From Sphingobium baderi (GTDB taxonomy: Bacteria; Pseudomonadota; Alphaproteobacteria; Sphingomonadales; Sphingomonadaceae), in NCBI RefSeq assembly GCF_001456115.1, contig NZ_CP013264.1:1-64000 (forward strand): a stretch of 64,000 nt of DNA, written 5' to 3'. Made by a program: the position numbers and the translations under genes. Of the stretch, positions 46,079 to 55,252 are shown one piece after another (the stretch's first letter is position 1; each line of letters opens with the position of its first letter). The notes under the pieces are model-generated. The model was not told the DNA's origin and searched no databases. It saw only the letters and a program-made list of their open reading frames with translations.

Positions 46079-46573
46079 TAAGCATCACCTCTTGTCCCGG
46101 CGTAAAGTGAGACGGTTAATGCTATCTTCAGCACGATCATGCCAATGGATCAGATCAGCGATCCGGCGCAAGAATTTGCAAAAGAGAGAATATTTCCACC
46201 AGCCGTTGCTCCGCCGCGCATTGGCTGCTAACCATTCACATTCCGATAAGTGTGGCCAGATAAAGCGATACCTTCGGGGCCAATTTTTTGCACGCATCGG
46301 CGCGCTTTTCCAGCGACGCCGATGTTCGAACAGGTTGACGCTGCATGAGGCATGTTTTCCATTCCCCGCTGAACCCGGCAACGGGCGATGCGGCGCGGAT
46401 GGACCGGTCCGGCATAATGCCCGGCCATGCCGATGCAGTAGACGCACATAATTTCCTTCAAAACCGGACGATGCAGCAATCCGCGCCGCTGGCGACGCCC
46501 ATGCTGCCGTCCCTTCACTATCGCGTGGCGGCCCGGCCCTCAGCCGCAGGCCGCCGACGCCGGAGACTCATAA
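46079..46573. promoter_or_regulatory. Long leader region of rne (495 bp)
   Basis: No credible gene lies here; the one open frame on the minus strand (46085-46447) has no recognisable motifs and an unlikely composition. A TTGACG near 46335 is a weak -35 candidate. The length is unusual for a gene-dense region, and RNase E mRNA has a long autoregulatory leader in E. coli, so the same is plausible here. Confidence 0.45.
46527..46555 (+). promoter_or_regulatory. Hairpin just before the rne ribosome site
   Basis: GGCGGCC and GGCCGCC form a perfect 7-bp stem with a 15-base loop, 7 bases before the GGAG (46562-46565) that precedes the rne start. It could gate translation or serve as an RNase E target; this is inference. 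Confidence 0.35.
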
Positions 46574-49261
46574 ATGACAATGCGTATGCTGATCGATGCG
46601 CGCCACCGGGAAGAAACCCGGGTCGCGGTCGTCAAGGGAAACCGGATCGAGGAGTTTGACTTCGAGTCCGCCGAGCACAAGCAGCTCAAGGGCAATATCT
46701 ATCTCGCCAAAGTCACCCGCGTAGAGCCCTCGCTCCAGGCGGCGTTCGTGGATTATGGCGGCAACCGCCATGGCTTCCTCGCCTTTTCGGAAATCCATCC
46801 TGACTATTACCAGATCCCGCGCGAAGACCGCGAGGCACTGCTGCGCGAGGAACGCGCCCATGCGGAGGAAGAGGCCGCGCTGCGCGCCGAGGTCGATGAC
46901 GATGAAGAGGGGCTGACCGGCGAAGACGGCGTGGAGGTCATCGTCGCCACCCATCATGAAGATGATGAAGGTGGCGAGGATGCCGAAACCGACGAAGGCG
47001 GCGACAAGCCTGCGCGCCGTGGGCGCGGCAGGGGCCGGGGCGGCGACGAGGCTGCCGACGAGCTGCGCCGCAAGCGCATGGCGCTGCGCCGCCGCTACAA
47101 GATCCAGGACGTCATCAAACGCCGCCAGGTACTGCTGGTGCAGGTCGTCAAGGAGGAGCGCGGCAACAAGGGTGCGGCGCTGACCACCTATCTGAGCCTT
47201 GCGGGCCGCTATTGCGTGCTGATGCCCAACACCAGCCATGGCGGCGGCATTTCGCGCAAAATTTCCAATGCCGCGGACCGCAAGCGGCTCAAGACGATCA
47301 TCGCCGACATGGCGCTGCCCTCCACCATGGGCTGCATCGTCCGCACCGCAGGCCTTCAGCGCACCAAGACGGAGATCAAGCGCGACTTCGACTATCTGGC
47401 GCGCCTGTGGGACGAAATTCGCGAAAATACGCTCAATTCCGCCGCACCCGCATTGATCCACAATGATAGCGACCTCATCAAACGAGCGATCCGCGATATC
47501 TACAACAAGGATATCGAAGAAGTCATCGTCGAGGGCGAGCATGGCTATAAGGCCGCCAAGGATTTCATGAAGCTGCTGATGCCCAGCCATGCCCGGCGGG
47601 TGAAGCAATATGCCGATGCCGTGTCGCTGTTCCAGCGGGCCAGTGTCGAAGACCAGCTCGCAGCCATGTATAATCCGGTCGTGCAGCTCAAGTCCGGCGG
47701 CTATCTCGTCATCAATCCGACGGAGGCGCTGGTGTCGATCGACATCAACTCGGGCCGTTCGACCCGCGAGCATGGCATCGAGCAGACCGCCGTCGCCACC
47801 AATCTGGAAGCGGCGCGGGAAATCGCGCGGCAGCTTCGCCTGCGCGACATGGCTGGCCTGGTCGTTATCGACTTCATCGACATGGAGATGAACTCCAACA
47901 TTCGCAAGGTCGAGAAGGCGATGAAGGAGGCGTTGAAGGACGATCGCGCCCGCATCCAGGTCGGCCGCATCTCGGGCTTTGGCTTGATGGAGATGAGCCG
48001 CCAGCGGCTACGCACCGGCGTACTGGAAGCATCGACCCGCCAATGCCCGCATTGCGAAGGCACCGGGCTGGTGCGGACCGCTTCGTCGGCGGGGCTTTCC
48101 GCGCTGCGTATGCTGGAAGAGGAAGCGGCGCGCGGTCGCGGCAGCATCGTCACGCTGCGCGCAAGCCAGGAAGCGGCCTTCTACGTCCTCAACAACAAGC
48201 GGCGTGAACTCGATGAGATCGAGCAGCGCTATGGCGTCACTATCGTCATCCTGCCCGATGGCGAAGTGGAAGGCGCGCGCATGTCGGTGGAGGCCAGCGG
48301 CCCCCGTCCCGAGCGCGTCGTGAGCTATGCGCCGCTCGCCGAAGAGGAAGATGACCTCGACGTGATTGAGGAGGAGGAAGAAGAATCCGAGGAGGAAGAA
48401 ACTTCCTCCGAGCGTGAGGAACGCGGCGAGGAACGCGAAGGCGGCCGTCGCCGTCGTCGCCGTCGTCGTCGCCGGGGTGGTCCGCGTGACGAACAGGATA
48501 GCCAGGCCGCTGCCGATGGGAGCGAAGAAGCGGAAGGCGAAGCGGACGTGGATGCCGACGCTGGCGAAGACATTGCCGAAGCAGCCGCAGGCGAAGGAGC
48601 CGACGAAGGCGAAGCGGGCCGCAAGCGTGGCCGCCGTGGTCGCCGGGGCGGTCGTCGTCGGCGCGAGGCTGGCGAAGCGGAGGCTGGTGACGCTGCGAGC
48701 GAAACCGCCGAAGCGGTGGAAGCAGTCGAAAATGCCCCCGAAGCGGAACCTGTGGTCGCGCCGGATGCGGCAGCCGCTGTAGAGCCCGTCGCGGAGGAAG
48801 CGCCCAAGACACGCCGCCGTCCCCGCGCTCGCAAGGTGAAGGAAGCCGTAGCTGAACCGGCTGCGACGGAAAATGCCGAGCCGGTCGCGCAAGCGCCTGT
48901 CGAGGAGCCTGTCACCGAAGCGGCTCCGGCCAAGCCCAAGCGCACCCGCCGCAAGAAGCCTGCCGCGAGCGATGCCGAAACGGCCGATACCGTGATCGTG
49001 GCGGAAGCCCCTGCGGTGGAGACAGAAGCCGAAGCAAAGCCCAAGCCCAAGCGCACCCGCCGCAAGAAGGCGGATGCCGCCGTCGAGGAAATCGCTGCCG
49101 AGGTTGCGCCGGAAGCGGCTGCAGAAGTGATCGAACCGATTGCCGCGCAAGCAGCGCCCGAAACGGTGGCGGCTTCGGTCGAGGGCGCGGAAACCGCCGA
49201 AGGGGAAGAGGAAAACGGCTCGCCCCGGCGCGGTTGGTGGCAGCGCACCTTCGGCCAATAA
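46574..49261 (+). CDS. rne: Ribonuclease E/G
   Basis: 895 residues. The S1 domain (~35-210) is split by an acidic and then Gly/Arg-rich insert (~95-160). The catalytic core has the metal Asp residues in SIDINSG and VIDFIDME and the zinc-link CPHC. The C-terminal ~310 residues are low-complexity: acidic runs, Arg-rich blocks, and a 28-bp direct DNA repeat (48931-48958 and 49042-49069) encoding KPKRTRRKK. This tail should be the degradosome scaffold. It processes and degrades RNA. Confidence 0.95.
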   Translation: MTMRMLIDARHREETRVAVVKGNRIEEFDFESAEHKQLKGNIYLAKVTRVEPSLQAAFVDYGGNRHGFLAFSEIHPDYYQIPREDREALLREERAHAEEEAALRAEVDDDEEGLTGEDGVEVIVATHHEDDEGGEDAETDEGGDKPARRGRGRGRGGDEAADELRRKRMALRRRYKIQDVIKRRQVLLVQVVKEERGNKGAALTTYLSLAGRYCVLMPNTSHGGGISRKISNAADRKRLKTIIADMALPSTMGCIVRTAGLQRTKTEIKRDFDYLARLWDEIRENTLNSAAPALIHNDSDLIKRAIRDIYNKDIEEVIVEGEHGYKAAKDFMKLLMPSHARRVKQYADAVSLFQRASVEDQLAAMYNPVVQLKSGGYLVINPTEALVSIDINSGRSTREHGIEQTAVATNLEAAREIARQLRLRDMAGLVVIDFIDMEMNSNIRKVEKAMKEALKDDRARIQVGRISGFGLMEMSRQRLRTGVLEASTRQCPHCEGTGLVRTASSAGLSALRMLEEEAARGRGSIVTLRASQEAAFYVLNNKRRELDEIEQRYGVTIVILPDGEVEGARMSVEASGPRPERVVSYAPLAEEEDDLDVIEEEEEESEEEETSSEREERGEEREGGRRRRRRRRRRGGPRDEQDSQAAADGSEEAEGEADVDADAGEDIAEAAAGEGADEGEAGRKRGRRGRRGGRRRREAGEAEAGDAASETAEAVEAVENAPEAEPVVAPDAAAAVEPVAEEAPKTRRRPRARKVKEAVAEPAATENAEPVAQAPVEEPVTEAAPAKPKRTRRKKPAASDAETADTVIVAEAPAVETEAEAKPKPKRTRRKKADAAVEEIAAEVAPEAAAEVIEPIAAQAAPETVAASVEGAETAEGEEENGSPRRGWWQRTFGQ
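48931..49069 (+). repeat. Two 28-bp direct repeats inside rne
   Basis: Identical 28-bp copies at 48931-48958 and 49042-49069, 111 bp apart and in frame, encode basic KPKRTRRKK blocks of the RNase E tail. Confidence 0.75.
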
Positions 49262-49282
49262 GCTCTATTGCCTGGTTTGAAC

Positions 49283-49325
49283 AACGCCGTCCCGTGCCCG
49301 GCCCACGCCGGAACGGGGCGGCGTT
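49283..49325 (+). terminator. Terminator of rne
   Basis: A 13-bp stem AACGCCGTCCCGT/ACGGGGCGGCGTT (12 paired, 49283-49295 and 49313-49325) lies 21 bases after the rne stop and ends with a short T stretch. Confidence 0.6.
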
Positions 49326-49386
49326 TCCATTTGCTCAAAGCGCGGCTTCATTGTGTATTCAGCGGCGCCATGGCAGAGTGACGCCG

Positions 49387-50775
49387 ATGCCTGCCTCCCT
49401 TGCCCTCGCCCGGTCGCGCATCATGACGGGCCGATGCCTTCGCTTCCTCGCCATTCTTCTGGCATCCTTCGCGCTGCTCGCGCGGCCTGCGCTGGCGCAG
49501 CAGATCCTGCGCGACGCGGAAACCGAAGCCTTCATGGCCGACATGTCCGGTCCGCTGGTCAAGGCAGCGGGGATGGAACCGCGCAATGTGCAGGTCTTCG
49601 TCATCAATGATCCAGAGATCAACGCTTTCGTCGCGGGCGGGCAATATGTCTGGGTGCATAGCGGCCTCATCGCGCAGGCCGATAACGTGAACCAGTTGCA
49701 GGGCGTCGTCGCACACGAACTGGGCCATATCGAGGGTGGACATATCATCCGCTCGGCCGAAGGAATGAAGGAAGCGACCGGCATCACGCTGCTCAGTCTG
49801 GTATTGGGCGCAGCGGCCATCGCGGCGGGCGGCGCGGAAGCGGGCATGGGCATATTGGGCGCCGGGCAACAGGCGGCGATGGGCAAATTCCTCGCCTTTT
49901 CCCGCGCGCAGGAAAGCTCCGCCGACTTGGCGGGCGCGCGTTATCTGAGCAAGGCCGGGGTTTCGGGCAAGGGCAGCCTCGAATTTTTCAAGAAGCTGCA
50001 AAACCTGGAATATCGCCTCGCCATCCCGCAGGAGGACAGCTATGGACGCACGCACCCCTTGTCGGGCGAGCGCATCAATGTGCTGCGCGAGGTCTATACT
50101 GTCGATCCGGCCTGGGACAAGCCGGTCGATCCCCCGTTGGAAGCGCGGTTCGAACGGATCAAGGCAAAGCTGATCGGCTTCGTGTCCGAACCCACCCAGA
50201 CGCTTCGAAAATATCCCGAAAGCGACCAGACTATCCCCGCCCATTATGCACGGGCCTATGCCTGGCACAAAAGCGCCTATCCGCAAAAGGCGCTGGCGGA
50301 AGCGGATGCGCTGCTCGCCGCCATGCCGCACGATCCCTATTTTCTGGAACTCAAAGGCCAGATCCTGCTCGAGAGCGGCAAGCCCGCCGATGCCATCGCG
50401 CCCCTGCGCGAGGCAGTGAAGCTGACCAACCAGCCTCTCATCTCCACGCTGCTGGGCCATGCATTGATCGCGACGGAAGATGACGCCAATTTCGCCGAGG
50501 CCGAGCAGGTGCTACGCAATGCCGTGGCGCGCGACCGCGAAAACCCCTTCGCCTGGTATCAGTTGGGCGTCGTCTATGAGCGACGCGGGGATACCGCGCG
50601 CGCGGCGCTGGCGACGGCGGAACGCTATTCGATGATGGGGCAAGACGCGATGGCGATGCGAAGCGCCGACGCCGCCCTGCAGGGATTAAAGCCCGGCACT
50701 GTTGACTATCTGCGCGCACAGGATATCGCCATGGTATCGCGCGCCGCGGTGGAGCAACAACGGAAGAAAAAATGA
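49387..50775 (+). CDS. M48 family metalloprotease with TPR tail (BepA-like)
   Basis: 462 residues from the ATG at 49387. A signal peptide (cleaved near ALAQ) precedes the M48 domain with the zinc motif HELGHIEGGH and the third-ligand Glu in RAQESSADLAG. TPR-like helical repeats fill ~300-440. BepA (YfgC) has the same plan and cleans up misassembled outer-membrane proteins. The stop overlaps the next start as ATGA. Confidence 0.88.
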   Translation: MPASLALARSRIMTGRCLRFLAILLASFALLARPALAQQILRDAETEAFMADMSGPLVKAAGMEPRNVQVFVINDPEINAFVAGGQYVWVHSGLIAQADNVNQLQGVVAHELGHIEGGHIIRSAEGMKEATGITLLSLVLGAAAIAAGGAEAGMGILGAGQQAAMGKFLAFSRAQESSADLAGARYLSKAGVSGKGSLEFFKKLQNLEYRLAIPQEDSYGRTHPLSGERINVLREVYTVDPAWDKPVDPPLEARFERIKAKLIGFVSEPTQTLRKYPESDQTIPAHYARAYAWHKSAYPQKALAEADALLAAMPHDPYFLELKGQILLESGKPADAIAPLREAVKLTNQPLISTLLGHALIATEDDANFAEAEQVLRNAVARDRENPFAWYQLGVVYERRGDTARAALATAERYSMMGQDAMAMRSADAALQGLKPGTVDYLRAQDIAMVSRAAVEQQRKKK

Positions 50776-51539
50776 CGGACTCCAACCGGCCGGGTTTCCG
50801 CGCGGCCCTTTCCAACAGGACCATGCAGATGACTCTTGGCGCTTTCGCCTTTATTGCCGCCGCCGCAGGCACCGCGCTTGCCATGCAGGCAGGAAACAAC
50901 GTGAATGCAGGCGATAAGACCGCGATCGAGCAGATCGTGCATGACTATATTCTCGAACATCCCGAAATCATCCCGCAGGCGATCGAGAAATTGCAGTCGA
51001 AGCGGATGGAAAGCACCATCGAATCAAGCCGCAGCGCTCTTGAAACGCCCTATGCGGGCGCATGGGAAGGCGCGGCCAAGGGCGATGTCACCATCGTCGA
51101 ATTTTTCGACTATGCCTGCGGCTATTGCCGGGCTTCCCTGCCCGATCTCGCCAAGCTGGTCAGCCAGGACCGGAATCTGAAGGTCGTCTATCGCGAACTG
51201 CCGATTCTCTCTGAGGAGAGCAGCGATGCGGCCAAGGTATCGCTGCTGGCGGCGGAACGCGGACAATATATGCCCTTTCACCGCGCGCTTTACGATGCGG
51301 GCCGGGTGACGCGAAATACAATTCTTGCGTCCGCCGCCAAGGTCGGGATCGGCAAGGCCGACGCCGAAGCCGCTATCGCGTCGAAAAAATATGATGCCGA
51401 AATCGCCTCCAACATCGCACTCGCCCAGAAATTGCAGGCCAGCGGCACACCGACCTTCGTGATCGGCAATCAGGTGCTGAACGGCGCGGTGGGACATGAG
51501 GCGCTCAAGGAAGCGGTGAGCGCGGCGCGGGGGAAGTGA
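50772..51539 (+). CDS. DsbA-family thiol-disulfide protein
   Basis: 255 residues. A membrane anchor or signal (~18-38) is followed by a helical N-terminal extension (DYILEHPEIIPQAIEKL) and a DsbA-like thioredoxin fold with active site ACGYC in FFDYACGYCRASL and cis-Pro in GTPTFVIG. The extension resembles ScsC/BcfH-type proteins. It is translationally coupled with the M48 protease, so both may work in periplasmic protein quality control (inference). Confidence 0.88.
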   Translation: MTDSNRPGFRAALSNRTMQMTLGAFAFIAAAAGTALAMQAGNNVNAGDKTAIEQIVHDYILEHPEIIPQAIEKLQSKRMESTIESSRSALETPYAGAWEGAAKGDVTIVEFFDYACGYCRASLPDLAKLVSQDRNLKVVYRELPILSEESSDAAKVSLLAAERGQYMPFHRALYDAGRVTRNTILASAAKVGIGKADAEAAIASKKYDAEIASNIALAQKLQASGTPTFVIGNQVLNGAVGHEALKEAVSAARGK

Positions 51540-51616
51540 AGCGCGATACGGTTTTTCATCGCGAAACATCCGCCATTTCCTGACGCGCGCAAAGCGAAGG
51601 CAGGCACCTTCCGCCA

Positions 51617-51645
51617 TTGACTTCACCGGGCCTTTTGCCTATCGG
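51617..51645 (+). promoter_or_regulatory. Candidate rpmH promoter
   Basis: TTGACT (51617-51622), a 17-base spacer and TATCGG (51640-51645) lie about 80 bases before rpmH. The -35 matches 5 of 6 bases, the -10 only 3 of 6. Confidence 0.4.
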
Positions 51646-51660
51646 CACCCCCCTGACATG

Positions 51661-51686
51661 CGGTCGCCAACCGGCGGCCCTTTTTT
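51661..51686 (+). terminator. Hairpin with T tract between dsbA-like gene and rpmH
   Basis: GGTCGCC pairs with GGCGGCC (one G-U), followed by six T. It lies 122 bases after the dsbA-like stop but downstream of the candidate rpmH promoter, so it is either a terminator of the previous unit or an attenuator of rpmH. Confidence 0.65.
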
Positions 51687-51725
51687 GTCACGCCCGATTC
51701 TCTATTTGTTTTTGAGGAATGAACG

Positions 51726-51860
51726 ATGAAGCGCACCTTTCAGCCGAGCAATCTGGTTCGGAAGCGCCGTCACGGTTTCCGCGCCCGCATGGCGACTCCC
51801 GGCGGCCGCAACGTGATCCGCGCGCGCCGTTCGCGCGGCCGCAAGAGCCTGAGCGCCTGA
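51726..51860 (+). CDS. rpmH: 50S ribosomal protein L34
   Basis: 44 residues, [17 protein letters not shown] to SRGRKSLSA. All the L34 hallmarks are present: very high Arg/Lys content, the RHGFRARM block and GRNVIRARR. It is the first gene of the conserved rpmH-rnpA-yidD-yidC cluster. Confidence 0.97.
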   Translation: MKRTFQPSNLVRKRRHGFRARMATPGGRNVIRARRSRGRKSLSA

Positions 51861-51880
51861 GCCAAGCGACGCGCGAATCT

Positions 51881-52312
51881 GTGCCGGACCGAGGGCCTGC
51901 CGTAATAGGCAGGCGCGCGGATTTTCTGGCAGCGAATCGCGGCAAGCGCGCGCCCATGCCAGGCTTCGTCCTGTTGGTGCGCGAACGCGGTGATGGCAAT
52001 CCGGCGATGCGCTATGGCATCACGGTCACCAAGAAGATTGGCGGCGCTGTCGTCCGGAACCGGATGAAGCGCCGTTTTCGCGTTCTCGCGCGGGAACTCC
52101 TGCCCGTTCATGGCGTGTCGGGGGCGGACCATGTGCTGATCGGCCGCGCGGACGGCGTGGAGCGCGATTTCATGAAACTGCGGCAGGAACTGGAAAAGGC
52201 CCTGCAGAAAATCCGTCGCGCGGATTCGCAGGCAGGCGCGCCACCTTCCCGACATCGGCGCGACAGCAAGAGCAAGCCCTCTGCTCCCGAACAGCGCAAG
52301 GCAGGCCGGTGA
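51881..52312 (+). CDS. rnpA: Ribonuclease P protein component
   Basis: 143 residues from the GTG at 51881, 20 bases after rpmH. The RNase P signature is [14 protein letters not shown], with an N-terminal core of [13 protein letters not shown] and FVLLVRERG. The same frame stays open upstream through all of rpmH from 51719, but those residues have no family likeness. The C-terminal ~25 residues are basic and disordered. It assists the RNA subunit in 5' tRNA processing. Its stop overlaps the yidD GTG. Confidence 0.92.
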   Translation: MPDRGPAVIGRRADFLAANRGKRAPMPGFVLLVRERGDGNPAMRYGITVTKKIGGAVVRNRMKRRFRVLARELLPVHGVSGADHVLIGRADGVERDFMKLRQELEKALQKIRRADSQAGAPPSRHRRDSKSKPSAPEQRKAGR

Positions 52313-52521
52313 TCTCCCGCATCCTCATCCTGATCGCGCGCGGCTGGCAGCTTGGCCCTTCGCGGGTTTTGCCACCTTCCTGCCGCTATGCGCCTTCCTG
52401 TTCGGAATATGCGATTCAAGCGATCGGCAAATATGGCCCGATCAAGGGTAGCTGGCTGGCGGCGAAGCGGCTAATGCGGTGCCACCCGTGGGGTGGATCG
52501 GGCTATGACCCGGTTCCCTGA
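52309..52521 (+). CDS. yidD: Membrane protein insertion efficiency factor YidD
   Basis: 70 residues from a GTG overlapping the rnpA stop (GTGA). The YidD signature is [16 protein letters not shown] followed by [14 protein letters not shown], both intact. It supports insertion of membrane proteins with YidC, encoded 36 bases downstream. Confidence 0.93.
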   Translation: MISRILILIARGWQLGPSRVLPPSCRYAPSCSEYAIQAIGKYGPIKGSWLAAKRLMRCHPWGGSGYDPVP

Positions 52522-52557
52522 CTCATCAGAATAACGATTACGGCGGAGCCGAGATAA

Positions 52558-54261
52558 GTGGACGACAAGAAGAACATTGTGCTGGCGGTTATCCTGACCG
52601 CGCTGATCCTGTTCGGCTGGCCCTATATCGCCAATCATTTCTTCCCGGCGGCCAACCCGCCCGCAACCAAAGTGGAAAGCGGCAAGCAAGTCCCCGCACC
52701 GCAACCGGGCGCCGATCCAGCGGCGGATTCGCCGAGCGCGATCCGCGACCGCGCGCTGGTGCTGAAGGAAGGCCCGCGCATTGCAATCCGAACGCCCAAG
52801 CTGACCGGCTCCATCAACCTCAAGGGCGCGCGCATCGACGATATCGTGCTGCCGACCTACAGCGAGACGATCTCCAGGGATTCACCCGCCATCCGACTGT
52901 TTTCGCCCAGCGGCACGCAGGACGCCTTCTTCGCGGGCTTCGGCTGGCAGGGCGAAGGCGTCAAGACGCCGGATAACAACACGCTCTGGACGGCGGACGA
53001 TACGGAATTGACGCCGACCAGCCCGGTCACCCTGCGCTGGAACAATGGTGCGGGCCAGACCTTCGAAATCCGCTATTCGGTCGATCAGAATTACATGATT
53101 ACCGCGCAGCAGAAAGTATCGAACAGCGGCGCGGGCGCCATTGGCGTCAAAAGCTATGGCTATGTCAGCCGAACCGGTATTCCTCATGATCCCGACACCT
53201 GGACTATCCATATCGGCCCGATGGGCGTGTTCAACGGCGCGGCCAATTATGACGTGAACTACAAGGATCTGGACAAGGGTCCGTCGACCCAGAGCTTCCA
53301 GTCGACCGGCGGCTGGCTGGGCTTTACCGACAAATATTGGCTCTCCGCGCTCGTTCCCGACCAGAAGGAAGCCTTTGCAGGCCAATTCCGCAAAGGCGCG
53401 GGCACGCAATATCAGGCCGACTACAGCTTGCCCCCTGTGATGCTCGCCCCGGGCAAGGCGATCACCCAGACCGCACGCCTGTTCGTGGGCGCCAAGGAAG
53501 TGAAGACGCTGGAAGCCTATCAGGACGCGGGGATTCCGCTGTTCGACCGGGCGATCGACTGGGGCTGGTTCTACTGGTTCGAAAAGCCGATCTTCGCCCT
53601 GCTCCACTGGCTGTTCCAGCATATCGGCAATTTCGGCGTGGCGATCATCTGCCTGACCTTCGTGGTCCGGGCGCTGATGTTCCCCGTCGCCCAGCGCCAG
53701 TTCGCCAGCATGGCCGCGATGCGCGCCGTGCAGCCCAAGATGAAGGCGTTGCAGGAACGCTACAAGGACGACAAGCCCAAGCTCCAGCAGGAGATGATGG
53801 AGCTTTACAAGCGCGAGAAGGTCAATCCGCTGGCCGGCTGTCTGCCGATCTTCATCCAGATTCCGATCTTCTTCGCGCTCTACAAGGTGTTGCAGCTCAC
53901 CATCGAAATGCGGCACCAGCCCTTCGTCCTGTGGATCAAGGATCTGTCCGCGCCCGACCCGCTGCATATCCTCAATCTGTTCGGCCTGCTGCCCTTCACG
54001 CCTCCGGCTTTCCTGGGAATCGGCGTTCTGGCGTTGCTGCTGGGCATCAGCATGTTCTTCCAGTTCAAGCTGAACCCGGCGCAGATGGACCCGATGCAGC
54101 AGCAGATATTCGCGATCATGCCATGGGTGATGATGTTCATCATGGCGCCTTTCGCGGCGGGTCTGCTGGTCTACTGGATCACCAACAACTGCCTGTCGAT
54201 GGCGCAGCAATGGTGGCTCTACAAACGTCACCCACAGCTGAGCACGGCGGAAGCGAAATAG
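52558..54261 (+). CDS. yidC: Membrane protein insertase YidC
   Basis: 567 residues from a GTG (MDDKKNIVLAV). An N-terminal helix, a large periplasmic beta domain (~60-340) and a C-terminal five-helix core are visible. The core has NFGVAIICLTFVVRALMFP, the cytoplasmic coiled hairpin with MRAVQPKMKALQERY, and the late GLLVYWITNNCLSMAQQWW. It inserts and folds inner-membrane proteins, alone or with Sec. engB follows 9 bases later. Confidence 0.96.
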   Translation: MDDKKNIVLAVILTALILFGWPYIANHFFPAANPPATKVESGKQVPAPQPGADPAADSPSAIRDRALVLKEGPRIAIRTPKLTGSINLKGARIDDIVLPTYSETISRDSPAIRLFSPSGTQDAFFAGFGWQGEGVKTPDNNTLWTADDTELTPTSPVTLRWNNGAGQTFEIRYSVDQNYMITAQQKVSNSGAGAIGVKSYGYVSRTGIPHDPDTWTIHIGPMGVFNGAANYDVNYKDLDKGPSTQSFQSTGGWLGFTDKYWLSALVPDQKEAFAGQFRKGAGTQYQADYSLPPVMLAPGKAITQTARLFVGAKEVKTLEAYQDAGIPLFDRAIDWGWFYWFEKPIFALLHWLFQHIGNFGVAIICLTFVVRALMFPVAQRQFASMAAMRAVQPKMKALQERYKDDKPKLQQEMMELYKREKVNPLAGCLPIFIQIPIFFALYKVLQLTIEMRHQPFVLWIKDLSAPDPLHILNLFGLLPFTPPAFLGIGVLALLLGISMFFQFKLNPAQMDPMQQQIFAIMPWVMMFIMAPFAAGLLVYWITNNCLSMAQQWWLYKRHPQLSTAEAK

Positions 54262-54270
54262 GCCGCCCTT

Positions 54271-54930
54271 GTGAACCAACCCGTGACCGAACAGGAACAA
54301 AGCGAACTGATCGAGGAAGCCCGCAAGGTCTTTGCCGGGCCGATCGCCTTCCTCAAATCCGCGCCGGACCTTAAATTCCTGCCCGACATGGCGGTGAACG
54401 AGGTGGCTTTCGCGGGTCGGTCCAATGTCGGCAAGTCGTCGCTGCTTAATGCGCTGACCGGGCGCAACAGCCTCGCCCGGACGTCCAATACGCCGGGACG
54501 GACGCAGGAACTCAATTTCTTCGACGTGGGAGAGCCGCTGCGCTTCCGGCTCGTCGATATGCCGGGCTATGGCTATGCGCGCGCGCCCAAGGACATGGTG
54601 CGAAAGTGGCGGTTCCTGGTGAACGACTATCTCCGCGGGCGGGCGAAGCTGAAGCGCACGCTGGTGCTGATCGACAGCCGCCATGGCGTCAAGGAGGTAG
54701 ATACCGACATATTGGACATGCTGGACGCGGCGGCGGTCAGCTATCGCATCGTTCTCACAAAGGCGGACAAGGTGAAGGCCAGCCATCTGGCCGAGGTGAT
54801 GGAAAAGACCGCGCAGGCCATCCGCAGGCGCCCCGCCGCCCATCCCGACATCATCGCCACGTCGAGCGAAAAGGGCATGGGACTGCCCGAACTGCGCGCG
54901 GCGGTGCTGGAAAGCGTCACCCAGGGATAA
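54271..54930 (+). CDS. engB: Ribosome biogenesis GTPase EngB (YihA/YsxC)
   Basis: 219 residues from a GTG. G1 [15 protein letters not shown]2 [10 protein letters not shown]3 DMPGYGYA and G4 TKADK are all intact. Members of this TrmE-Era-EngA-YihA family help 50S maturation. It lies right after yidC and 12 bases before the PhnA-like gene. Confidence 0.95.
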   Translation: MNQPVTEQEQSELIEEARKVFAGPIAFLKSAPDLKFLPDMAVNEVAFAGRSNVGKSSLLNALTGRNSLARTSNTPGRTQELNFFDVGEPLRFRLVDMPGYGYARAPKDMVRKWRFLVNDYLRGRAKLKRTLVLIDSRHGVKEVDTDILDMLDAAAVSYRIVLTKADKVKASHLAEVMEKTAQAIRRRPAAHPDIIATSSEKGMGLPELRAAVLESVTQG

Positions 54931-54942
54931 GGAGCCGGTCGC

Positions 54943-55245
54943 ATGAGCGATGATGATTATGTCTATGACGAAGCCAGCGGTGAATGGATCAGCGCGACAG
55001 ACGCGGCGGCGAAACAGGGTGCAAGCGATGTCGTGGAAGTGCGCGATGCGGTCGGCAATCTACTGGCCGATGGGGATCAGGTGACGCTCATCAAGGATCT
55101 GACGGTCAAGGGCGCGGGCCAGACACTGAAACGCGGCACGCTCATCAAGTCAATCCGGCTGACCGGTGACTCCCAGGAAATCGATTGCCGCTATGAAGGC
55201 ATAAAGGGACTGGTGCTGCGCGCGGAGTTCGTCCGCAAGCGTTAG
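54943..55245 (+). CDS. PhnA-like protein (YjdM family) lacking the zinc ribbon
   Basis: 100 residues. The C-terminal ~65 residues (VRDAVGNLLADGDQVTLIKDLTVKGAGQTLKRGT and the following IRLTGDSQEIDC) match the PhnA/YjdM domain. The family's usual N-terminal Cys-rich zinc ribbon is replaced by an acidic DDDYVYDEASGEW segment without CxxC. Despite the name, these proteins have no proven phosphonate role. It follows engB by 12 bases. Confidence 0.8.
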   Translation: MSDDDYVYDEASGEWISATDAAAKQGASDVVEVRDAVGNLLADGDQVTLIKDLTVKGAGQTLKRGTLIKSIRLTGDSQEIDCRYEGIKGLVLRAEFVRKR

Positions 55246-55252
55246 GCATAGG

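Noticed and set aside
46085..46447. 120-residue open frame in the rne leader
   Set aside because: Composition rich in Arg, Trp and His, no domain and no ribosome site; it lies in a likely untranslated leader.
52882..54843. 653-residue open frame antisense to yidC and engB
   Set aside because: It spans two well-supported genes and has an Arg/His-rich shadow composition.
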